From DASQPR01 sp963831705 (GTDB taxonomy: Bacteria > Actinomycetota > Actinomycetes > Mycobacteriales > Micromonosporaceae), in the NCBI GenBank assembly GCA_963831705.1, contig CAWHRE010000010.1, forward strand, positions 62,001 through 126,000: a stretch of DNA of 64,000 bases, given 5' to 3'. Positions 45,737 through 54,200 of this stretch are shown one piece after another. A model generated the notes under the pieces. It made no database searches. It saw nothing but the letters and a program-made list of their open reading frames with translations, and was not told the DNA's origin. The position numbers were made by a program, and so were the translations under genes. The stretch's first letter is position 1. The number at the start of each line of letters is the position of its first letter.

Positions 45737-46120
45737 TCAGTCCTTCTGCTCGATTACCGAGTTAGCGGTTGCGTCAAGGTCAGTGTTGTCGGTTTCCGTT
45801 ACGGCATCGGGTTCGTCCGATTCGGCCGGGGTGAGCACTTTGGCGATCGCGTTACGGTCAAATTGCACGTGCACGCCGTCGGCGATCTCCAACATGACCG
45901 AGTCATCATCCCCGCCGACGACCGTGCCGTACAGCCCGCCGATCGTCACGATCTCGGCGCCGATGTTCAGCGACTCGCGCATGCCCTTCTGCGCGTCGGC
46001 CTGCGCCCGCTGCTTCTTCCGCATGTTGCGAATGAAGAACACGTACAGCACCAGACCAACCAGGATGATGATCAGGAAAGTCGGGTTGCTGCCACTAGCC
46101 TTAGTAGCTGCCAAATACAC
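45737..46120 (-). CDS. yajC: Preprotein translocase accessory subunit YajC
   Basis: Small SecDF-associated membrane protein. 127 residues from GTG 46120 (GAAGG eight bases upstream); an ATG eleven codons earlier is possible. One helix (PTFLIIILVGLVLYVFFI), basic stop-transfer RNMRKKQRAQ, then the YajC core ESLNIGAEIVTIGGLYGTVVGGDDDSVMLEIADGVHVQFDRNAIAKVL and an acidic Thr/Asp-rich tail. Sits directly upstream of secD. Confidence 0.95.
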   Translation of the reverse strand: MYLAATKASGSNPTFLIIILVGLVLYVFFIRNMRKKQRAQADAQKGMRESLNIGAEIVTIGGLYGTVVGGDDDSVMLEIADGVHVQFDRNAIAKVLTPAESDEPDAVTETDNTDLDATANSVIEQKD

Positions 46121-46331
46121 GGTTGTTGCCTTCCGAATGGACCCGTCCGGCACCCGTACAGGTGGCGAATCGGGCCAGCGACGTCCAGTCCGGACCGCGG
46201 CGAGTCTAGTCGGTCCAACTAGGGACGCCGAATGCGGTGTAGATCACGTTCGGATTACGGTCCGGTTTCGCGTACCGATTTCCGCCTAAAATCGGACATC
46301 AGGTACACTTTCCCTGCTTGCGAGACCGAAA

Positions 46332-47387
46332 TCACGACTGCGAATCGAACAGGTCCGGCGCGGCCGCGCCGAACCCAAACGTGGCAGTCGGCGGCGTGAG
46401 GCCGAGGTGTCGCCAGCCGTTCGCGGTGGCGATTCGACCCCTGGGTGTACGCGCCAGCAGCCCCGCCCGCACGAGGAACGGTTCGCACACCTCTTCGACC
46501 GTGTCCGGCTGCTCGCCGACCGCGACGGCCAGCGTGGAGACGCCGACCGGGCCACCGTTGAACGACCGGATCAACGCGCTGAGCACTGCCTTGTCGAGCC
46601 GATCCAGGCCGATCTCGTCGACGTCGTACACCTTCAGGGCGGCGCGTGCGGTGTCCAGCGTCACGACGCCATCCGCTCGGACCTCCGCGTAGTCCCGGAC
46701 GCGCCGCAACAGCCGGTTCGCGATTCGGGGCGTACCGCGGGAGCGGCCGGCGATCTCCGCGGCGCCTTCCACCGTCACCGGTACGCCGAGGATTCCGGCC
46801 GATCGTGCGATCAGCTGCTCAAGCTCTTGTGGCGCGTAGAAATCCAGGTGACCGACGAAACCGAATCGGTCGCGCATCGGGCCAGTCAGCAGTCCCGCGC
46901 GGGTCGTCGCGCCGACCAGCGTGAACGGTTCGACGTCGAGCGGGATCGCGGTCGCGCCCGGTCCCTTGCCGACGATCACGTCGACCCGGAAATCCTCCAT
47001 CGCGCTGTACAGCAACTCTTCGGCCGGCTTCGCGATCCGGTGGATCTCGTCGATGAACAGGACATCACCGTGCGCCAGGCTGGTCAGCACGGCGGCAAGA
47101 TCGCCGGAACGCTCGATCGCCGGGCCGCTGGTGATCCGCAATCCGGCACCCAGCTCGGCGGCCACGATCATCGCAAGCGTCGTCTTGCCGAGGCCGGGCG
47201 AGCCGGACAGAAGGATGTGATCCGGCGGACTCCCCCGGCGCATCGCGCTCTTCAGAAGTAGATCCAGCTGCTCGCGTACGCGATGCTGGGCGACGAATTC
47301 GGCCAGCCGCTTCGGCCGTACGGTCGCCTCGGCGTCGAGATCGCCGTCCTCCACGTAGGCCGAAACGATCCCGTCCGGACCGGTCAT
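46332..47387 (-). CDS. ruvB: Holliday junction branch-migration ATPase RuvB
   Basis: Hexameric AAA+ motor that drives branch migration with RuvA. 351 residues: Walker A LSGSPGLGKTTLAM, Walker B DVLFIDEIHRI, the RuvA-contact hairpin region, sensor motif GATTRAGLLTGPMRDRFG, and a C-terminal winged helix (EEVCEPFLVRAGLLARTPRGRIAT). Its start overlaps the ruvA stop by four bases. Confidence 0.98.
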   Translation of the reverse strand: MTGPDGIVSAYVEDGDLDAEATVRPKRLAEFVAQHRVREQLDLLLKSAMRRGSPPDHILLSGSPGLGKTTLAMIVAAELGAGLRITSGPAIERSGDLAAVLTSLAHGDVLFIDEIHRIAKPAEELLYSAMEDFRVDVIVGKGPGATAIPLDVEPFTLVGATTRAGLLTGPMRDRFGFVGHLDFYAPQELEQLIARSAGILGVPVTVEGAAEIAGRSRGTPRIANRLLRRVRDYAEVRADGVVTLDTARAALKVYDVDEIGLDRLDKAVLSALIRSFNGGPVGVSTLAVAVGEQPDTVEEVCEPFLVRAGLLARTPRGRIATANGWRHLGLTPPTATFGFGAAAPDLFDSQS

Positions 47388-48007
47388 CGGCCCGGACCCA
47401 GCAACCGGATGGCCTGCTTGAGCAGCACCGGTACGGCCGGCACCGCGCCACCCGCAGCTACTGTCGCCTCGACCTCACTGCGGATCTCGGATACCGCCGA
47501 CTCGGCCTGGCTCGCACTCCATCCAAGACCGACGAGCGCCTGGCGGATCTGCTCCGGCCAGGCGGAGCGAATCGGGCGAGACGACGAGTCAGTCCCGCCG
47601 ATCGGCACCGGGCCGACCTTGTCGCGAAGTTCGAGGATCAGGCGCTCGGCGCCCTTCCTGCCGATCCCGGGCACCGCGACGAGCACCGCGATCTCACCGT
47701 TCGCGAGTGCCTTACGAAGCACGTCTGGACTGTGTACGGCCAGCGCCGCCTGAGCGATCCGGGGACCGATGCCGCTCGCGGTCTGCAGCAGCTCGAAGAT
47801 GTGCTTTTCGTCGTCGTCGGCGAAGCCGTACAGGGTCAGGGAGTCTTCCCGGACGATCAGGCTGGTGGCGAGCCTGGTCGACGTCCCGACGCGCATGCCG
47901 GCCAGCGTGCCGGGCGCGCAGTGCACAGCCAGGCCAACGCCGCCTACCTCGATCACGGCGGAATCGCCCGCGACCGAGGCGACCATGCCGGAGACGCTCG
48001 CGATCAT
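47384..48007 (-). CDS. ruvA: Holliday junction DNA-binding protein RuvA
   Basis: Tetrameric junction binder that loads RuvB. 207 residues: N-terminal OB domain (MIASVSGMVASVAGDSAVIEVGGVGL), two helix-hairpin-helix motifs (LLQTASGIGPRIAQAALA and LVAVPGIGRKGAERLILEL), an acidic linker and the C-terminal RuvB-binding three-helix domain (IRQALVGLGWSASQAESAVSEI). Three bases after ruvC. Confidence 0.98.
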   Translation of the reverse strand: MIASVSGMVASVAGDSAVIEVGGVGLAVHCAPGTLAGMRVGTSTRLATSLIVREDSLTLYGFADDDEKHIFELLQTASGIGPRIAQAALAVHSPDVLRKALANGEIAVLVAVPGIGRKGAERLILELRDKVGPVPIGGTDSSSRPIRSAWPEQIRQALVGLGWSASQAESAVSEIRSEVEATVAAGGAVPAVPVLLKQAIRLLGPGR

Positions 48008-48010
48008 CTG

Positions 48011-48538
48011 TTACCAGCCCTTCGTGCCACCGACACGAGCGGCAGCCGCCGCGATTTTCGCACGAGTGCCGCCGCGCCAGACATGGCAGATCGCGAGTGC
48101 CAACGCATCCGCTGCGTCGGCCGGTCGAGGCGGCGCGTCGAGCCGGAGCAGTCGGGTGACCATCGCGGTCACCTGCGCCTTATCCGCCGTACCCGAACCG
48201 GTCACGGCGGCCTTGACTTCACTCGGCGTGTAGAGCTGCACCGGGATGCCGGCCTTCGCGGCGGTCACGATCGCGACCGCGCTCGCTTGTGCGGTGCCCA
48301 TCACGGTCCGCACGTTGTGCTGGCTGAACACGCGCTCGACCGCGACGCCGTCCGGCTTGTGCTCGGCGATCAGGTCGGTGAGGCTCCGATCGAGGTGCAG
48401 CAGCCGCTCGGGCAGCGGCATCTCGGGGTCCGAGACGACCACGTAGTAACCGACGAGCGCACAGGGCCTGCCCGGGACGCCTTCGACCACACCGACGCCG
48501 CAGCGAGTCAGTCCGGGGTCTACGCCGAGCACGCGCAA
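48011..48538 (-). CDS. ruvC: Holliday junction resolvase RuvC
   Basis: Cleaves Holliday junctions symmetrically. 175 residues. Acidic active site: LGVDPGLTRCGVGVVE (first Asp), VAVERVFSQHNVRTVMGTAQA (Glu), and DAADALALAICH (last two Asp). I choose TTG 48538 because GAGGGG is eight bases upstream and the product then starts RVLGVDPGLTRCG as in relatives; the GTG at 48547 is only one base from that GAGGG. In most actinobacteria yebC precedes ruvC directly; here an 8-kb block intervenes. Confidence 0.96.
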   Translation of the reverse strand: MRVLGVDPGLTRCGVGVVEGVPGRPCALVGYYVVVSDPEMPLPERLLHLDRSLTDLIAEHKPDGVAVERVFSQHNVRTVMGTAQASAVAIVTAAKAGIPVQLYTPSEVKAAVTGSGTADKAQVTAMVTRLLRLDAPPRPADAADALALAICHVWRGGTRAKIAAAAARVGGTKGW

Positions 48539-48649
48539 AAGATCCACCCCTCAGACGTACGTGTGTTCGACCACACTATCCCCCACTGGCCACACAAGTA
48601 TCAGGGGACACACCGTCGCGCGGATTCCGCTTCATGAATCGACGTGCGG

Positions 48650-49363
48650 TCAGGCGAGCAGGCCGGGAACGATGGTTTCGACGATCTGCTCCGGCAGCTT
48701 CGTCACATCGATATCCGGGTTGTAGTTCAGCATCGTCTGGGCGATCATCGGCCCGACCAACATCGCGCAGGTCAGGTCGATGTCGATATCGGCGCGGACG
48801 ACCCCCGCCTCGATCCACCGGCGCAGCACGCCGCGCAGCAATTCGCGGCGTGGCTCGGTCAGCCGGTGATAGCTCTCGGCCATCACGTCGTTGCGCTTGA
48901 GTTCCGGAATGAGGCAGGGCATCACGCGGCCCGCCCGCGTGGTCCGGACGGTTCCCAGCGGCTTCAAGTACTGCAGGAGGTCGCTACGGAGGGACTCGCC
49001 GGTAATCTCCGGCAGAGGGCCCTTGAGGGCCGCGATCGCGTCCACCACGAGCGCCTCTTTGTTCGGCCAGCGGCGGTAGATCGTGGCCTTGCCGACCCCG
49101 GCCCGGCTCGCCACTGCCTCCATCGACAACGCTTCGATCGTGGCGCCTTCCTCGGCCAGGATGTCGAGGACGGCTTCGATGATCGCCTGGTCGGCGAGTG
49201 CGCTGCGCGGCCTGCCGGGCGAGCGGCGATCGGCATCGACCAGCAGCAACGCCGGCTCGACCGGAGCAGCGTCGACGTCGACCGGAGAGGCGGAGACAGG
49301 CTCGACCGCGCCGGCGACCCGCAGGTCGCCGGACACGGTCAGTGCCATGGAAGTTGTCATCAC
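48650..49363 (-). CDS. TetR-family transcriptional repressor
   Basis: 237 residues: a variable Ala/Pro-rich start of about 50 residues, then the TetR helix-turn-helix (QAIIEAVLDILAEEGATIEALSMEAVASRAGVGKATIYRRWPNKEALVVDAI) and a ligand-binding domain ending TKLPEQIVETIVPGLL. It follows the MFS exporter gene by 14 bp and is surely co-transcribed with it, the usual layout of a self-limiting drug-efflux operon. The ligand is unknown. GTG 49363 and ATG 49360 are both possible starts. Confidence 0.93.
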   Translation of the reverse strand: MMTTSMALTVSGDLRVAGAVEPVSASPVDVDAAPVEPALLLVDADRRSPGRPRSALADQAIIEAVLDILAEEGATIEALSMEAVASRAGVGKATIYRRWPNKEALVVDAIAALKGPLPEITGESLRSDLLQYLKPLGTVRTTRAGRVMPCLIPELKRNDVMAESYHRLTEPRRELLRGVLRRWIEAGVVRADIDIDLTCAMLVGPMIAQTMLNYNPDIDVTKLPEQIVETIVPGLLA

Positions 49364-49377
49364 TTCGTATTCTGCCG

Positions 49378-51030
49378 TTAACGTGCCGGTTCGGCTAGTT
49401 CGAACTGTTCCCCAAGCGTCTCAATCTCCTGTGGTGCCGGTGTCGCCGGGGTGTGCGGTGCCGACTTCGACGGCAGCCACTTGACGACCACGATGAACCC
49501 GACCAGGGCGGCCAGGGCCGCACCGAACGATGCGTAGTGCATCGCGGAGATGAACGCGTCGTTCGCCGAGTTGATCAGCGGACCTGCCGCAGCCGGAGCG
49601 ACGTGCTGAGCGGTCGCGTACGTCTGGGCGATCGAGTTGCCCGCGTCGCTTCGAGCACCGGCCGGAACCGCGCCGAGGTGGTCGGAGATCCGCGAGCGGT
49701 ACACGCCGGACAACACCGATCCGAGGATCGCGATGCCGAGCGCACCGGCCACCTGACGCACCGTGTTACCGATCGCCGAACCGACGCCCGCCTTCTCACG
49801 CGGCAGTGACGCCATGATCGATTCGGTGGCCGGCGGCATCACGTTGGCCATACCCATGCCCTGGAAGAAGAACAGGACTCCGAGCACCCAGATCGGCGTG
49901 TCCGCACCCATGAAGATGAAGCCGGCGATGGACAGGCCCGCGATGGCCATACCGACCGAGCAGACGATCTTCGGGCCGAAGCGGCGCACGTACGTGGCGC
50001 TGCGCGGCGCGAAGATCAGCTGGGCGCCCGCGAACGGCAGGTAGAGAAGGCCCGACTGCAACGGCGAGTAGCCGCGCACCAGCTGCAGGTAGAAAGCCAT
50101 GAAGAACAGCGTGCCCATGGCGGCGAAGAAGACCAGGCCAACCGCGCCGACCGAGGCCGAGAACCGCGGGTTGCGGAACAACTTCACGTCCAGCGACGGG
50201 AACTCGATCCGGCGCTCCCACCATACGAACGCGGCCAGGACGAGCAGGCCACCGATGATCGCGCCCCAGGCATCGAACCGACCGAAGCCGTGGTCGCCAC
50301 CGACGACGATGCCGTACACGACGCCGATCAGACCCACGATGGAAAGCACTACGCCGACGAGGTCGACGCGGCCCGGCTTCGGGTCACGAGACTCCGGTAC
50401 GAGTGCGAAGATCGCGATCACGCCGAAGATGACGATCGGGACGTTGATCAGGAAGACCGAGCCCCACCAGAAGTGCTCGAGCAGAGCGCCGCCGAGGACC
50501 GGGCCGATCGCGACGCCGAGACCGACCGAGCCGGCCCAGATGCCGATCGCCTTCGCCCGCTCGCGCGGGTCGAACACGTTCGAGATGATCGACAGCGTCG
50601 CCGGCAGAACCGCCGCGCCACCGATGCCCATCAGCGCACGAGCGAAGATCAGCTGGTCGGGCGTTTGCGCGTACGCACTGGCCAACGATGCCAGACCGAA
50701 CGTGATCATGCCGGCCACCAGCATCTTGCGGCGGCCTACCCGGTCACCGACGATGCCCCAGGTAAAGAGCAGAGCCGCAAAGACCAGGGTGTACGAGTTG
50801 ATCGCCCATTCCAGCTGGCTCTGGCTCGCGCCGAGGCCGTGGACCGGGTCGGAGATCGTCCGTAGCGCAACGTTGAGCACGGTGTTGTCGAGAACGACGA
50901 CGAGAAGGCTGACCACGAGTACGCCGAGGATCGTCCAGCGTCGCGGGTGGCCACCATTGGCCGCTTGCGCTTGGGCGGGCGCCTGGGCCGCGCCGCTGGA
51001 CCGACCAGCGGAGGCAGCTTGCACAGACAT
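49378..51030 (-). CDS. 14-helix MFS drug exporter (DHA2, EmrB/QacA type)
   Basis: Proton-driven multidrug efflux pump. 550 residues with fourteen hydrophobic segments. Motif D1 LDNTVLNVALRTI in helix 1, motif A GDRVGRRKMLVAGM in the 2-3 loop, and antiporter motif C GIWAGSVGLGVAIGPVLGGALL in helix 5 define an antiporter of the 14-TMS family. The C terminus is a short cytoplasmic tail. ATG 51030 has GAGGGG seven bases upstream. The operon with the TetR gene is headed by a palindromic operator candidate. The substrate cannot be told from sequence. Confidence 0.95.
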   Translation of the reverse strand: MSVQAASAGRSSGAAQAPAQAQAANGGHPRRWTILGVLVVSLLVVVLDNTVLNVALRTISDPVHGLGASQSQLEWAINSYTLVFAALLFTWGIVGDRVGRRKMLVAGMITFGLASLASAYAQTPDQLIFARALMGIGGAAVLPATLSIISNVFDPRERAKAIGIWAGSVGLGVAIGPVLGGALLEHFWWGSVFLINVPIVIFGVIAIFALVPESRDPKPGRVDLVGVVLSIVGLIGVVYGIVVGGDHGFGRFDAWGAIIGGLLVLAAFVWWERRIEFPSLDVKLFRNPRFSASVGAVGLVFFAAMGTLFFMAFYLQLVRGYSPLQSGLLYLPFAGAQLIFAPRSATYVRRFGPKIVCSVGMAIAGLSIAGFIFMGADTPIWVLGVLFFFQGMGMANVMPPATESIMASLPREKAGVGSAIGNTVRQVAGALGIAILGSVLSGVYRSRISDHLGAVPAGARSDAGNSIAQTYATAQHVAPAAAGPLINSANDAFISAMHYASFGAALAALVGFIVVVKWLPSKSAPHTPATPAPQEIETLGEQFELAEPAR

Positions 51031-51082
51031 GTAGAACCCCTCACAGATTTTGATACGGTCGAGATTCGATACGACATCGACT

Positions 51083-51103
51083 CGTAATGACGATTACATT
51101 ACG
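51083..51103. promoter_or_regulatory. Palindromic operator candidate upstream of the MFS-tetR operon
   Basis: CGTAATG-N7-CATTACG, a perfect inverted repeat with 7-bp arms centred about 60 bp ahead of the MFS start codon. The size and position suit a TetR-family dimer. The surrounding 51050-51150 stretch is more A/T-rich than the rest of the window and repeats the words GATACG and AATACGG. Confidence 0.55.
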
Positions 51104-51176
51104 CCGCCGAGTTCCAATACGGTCCCGTTTCGTAAACAAATTCTGTGGGGGACGCCACATGCCAAACCGGGAATAC

Positions 51177-51216
51177 GGTACGGGCGCCCACGGACAATGC
51201 CGCAGACGCCCGTACC
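51177..51216 (-). terminator. Terminator after the glucanase gene
   Basis: Perfect 10-bp arms GGTACGGGCG (51177-51186) and CGCCCGTACC (51207-51216), 18 bases beyond the stop codon at 51235. Confidence 0.65.
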
Positions 51217-51234
51217 ACTCAAACGGTATTGATC

Positions 51235-54200
51235 TTATGAACCGTAAACCGCCAGCTCCGAGAGCTGACCGCTGGCTCCGCCACTGTTCGTGGTGAAGTT
51301 GATCTTTACGTACCGAGCGCTCGTGGACGAGAACGTGATCGTCACGGTGTTACCGGTGCTCGGGTTGAACGTGTAGACCGCCGAGCCGACGATCGTGCTG
51401 AAGTTCGTTCCGTCGGTCGAGCCGAGGACGGACAGCGTCTCGGTACGCGTGGCCCAGGACGACGACGGCGGCAGGTTCAGCGCCACCGAAGTGATCGCGT
51501 GGCTGGCACCGAGGTCGACCGTGACGAACGCCGGGAACCCGGCCGCGCCCTCCCAGTAGCTGCTCGTGTTGCCGTCGGTGACGGCGCTCGACGCGTACGT
51601 CTGGGTGTGACCGGACTCCGTCGTCGCCTTGTTCAGCGCGAGGTTGGTGACCGGCGTGCCCGACGTGGTACCGAAGACCTGCACCTCAGAGAACTGAGCG
51701 GCGGGCCATCCGGTGTTGTTGGTCACGGTCAGCGAGACGAACCGGTCGACCGTTCCGGCCGGCAGGTTGATCGTCACACTGTTCGACGCGACGTTCGGGT
51801 CCAACGTGTACGCCGCCGAGCCCACCAGCGTCGTGTACGTCGTACCGTTCGTGCTGCCGCTGACGGACAGCGTCTCGGTGCGGACACCCCACGCCGTCGG
51901 CAGCTTGAGCACCACCGACGTGAGGTTGTCCGACGCGCCCAGGTCGACCGTGAACGACTGCGGGAACGCGTTGTTCGCGCTCTCCCAGTACGAGTTCTGG
52001 TCGCCGTCGACCGCGTTCGATCCGACGTACGTCTGCGAAACGCTGGACACGTTCACCGACTTGCCCTGCGACAGGTTCACCGCGGTGGCGGCCGTACCGG
52101 TGCCGGTGAGGGCAACGGTCAGCGACGGGTTCGTCGCGTTGCTGCTCACCGTCAGGGTGCCGTTGCTGGCGCCCGTCGCGGTCGGCGTGAACGTGACGTT
52201 GACCGTGCAGGTACCACCGGCGATGACCGAGCCGCCACAGTTGTTCGTCTGCGCGTACGCACCGGACACCGTGATCGAGCCGATGGTCGCACTGGCCGTA
52301 CCCGTGTTCGTGATGGTCACCGTCTTGGCGGCGGCCGTCGTGTTGACGGTCTGGTTGCCGAACGCCAGCGACGTCGGCGTTGCGGTGAGCGTCGCGGTCG
52401 CGACCGCCGTACCCGTGCCGGTGAGGGCAACGGTCAGCGACGGGTTCGACGCGTTGCTCGCCACGGTCAGCGTGCCGGTCGCCGAACCGGTCGCGGTCGG
52501 TGCGAACTTGACCGAGACGACACAGGTCGCTCCGGCCGCGATCGACGTTCCGCAGGTGTTCGTCTGCGAGAACGCACCGGTCACCGAGACCGAGCTGATC
52601 GTCGCCGCGACGGTGCCACTGTTCGTGATCGTCGTGGTTTGGACCGCGCTCGTGGTGTTGACGGTCTGGTTGCCGAACGCGAGCGACGTCGGCGAGGCAC
52701 CGAGTGTCGCGGTGCCGACCGACTGACCCGTACCGGTCAGGGCGACCGAGAGAGCCGGGTTCGTCGCGTTGCTGTTCACCGTGAGCGTGCCGCTCGTCGC
52801 GCCGGCCGCGGTCGGCGAGAACTTCGCGGTGACGGCGCAGGAGCCACCGGCCGCGATCGACGTGCCACACGTGTTGGTCTGCGAGAACGCACCGGTGACC
52901 GCTACTGACGAGACGGTCGCCGCCACGGTGCCGGAGTTCGTCACCGTCACGGTCTGCGTCGCGCTCGACGAACCGACGGTGACCGTACCGAACGCGAGGC
53001 TGGACGGGTTCGCCGCGAGCGTCGCGCTGCCACCGCCGCCACCCGTACCCGGGTACACCGCGAACTCGGAGATCTGGCCGGCCGGCCAGCCCGTGTTCCC
53101 GGTGATGTTCAGCTGTACGTACCGGTCCGTGGCGTTGGCCGGCAGCGTGATCGTGACGGTGTTGCCGGTGGACGGGTCGAACACGCGACCGGCCGAGGCC
53201 GACAGCGTGGAGAAGTTCGTACCGTCATTGCTGCCGAGCACCGCGAGCGTCTCGGTGCGGGTGGCCCAGCTGGTAGGCGGCGGCAGGTTGAGCACGACCT
53301 TGCCGATCGACAGCGACGAACCGAGGTCGACCGTCAGAGTCTGCGGGAACGCGGACCCGTCCAGGCTCTCCCAGTACGACGTGGTGTTGCCATCGTTCGC
53401 CTGGTTCGGGGCGAACCCGCCGGACGAACTGCTGGCCGTGATCGCCGCGCCCTGTGCGAGGTTCGTCGTCGAGGTGATGCCGGTACCCGTCAGGCTCGCG
53501 CCGATCGGGGTCTGCGTACCACTGTTCGTGATCGCCACCGAACCACTCTGGAACCCGCCTGCGGTCGGCGCGAACTTCACCGACACCGTGCACGAGGCAC
53601 CGGCCGCGAGCGACGTACCGCAGGTGTTCGTCTGCGAGAAGCCGCTGCTGGCCGCGACCGACGAAATGGTGATCGCGGATGCACCCGGGTTGGTGACCGT
53701 GAGCGTCTGCGCGGCTGTGGTCGAGCCGACGTTGATCGAGCCGAACGCGAGGCTCGTCGGCGTGACGGTCGGCGGCGTGATGACGTTGTTCGCTCCGGTG
53801 CTGCCGACGAGCTGAAGCACGGTCGGGTTACCCGGCTCGTTGCTCGGGATCGTCAGCGTGCCGGTGGTGATGCCGGCCGACGGCGCGGTGAACGAAACGT
53901 CCACCTGACACCACACGTTGTTGTCGATCGGCGTGGACAGGTCGAGCGTGGTGCCACACGGCTTGCTCGCGTCCTGGGTGACCGTGAACGCGCTGCTGGC
54001 CGAGATGTTGCCGATCGTCGCGGCGGCCGCGGCCGCGTTGAAGATGGTCACCTTCTGCGTGGGCGTGGCCTGACCGACGGTGGCGTTCTCGAACGTCGTC
54101 GTGGTCGGGAACGCGTACAGCGGCGCCGTCGCCGGCAGGCCACAAGCGCTCGTCGACCAGCCGGAGTTGCCGGTGCCCTGGTTCAGTGTGAAGCCGGTGT

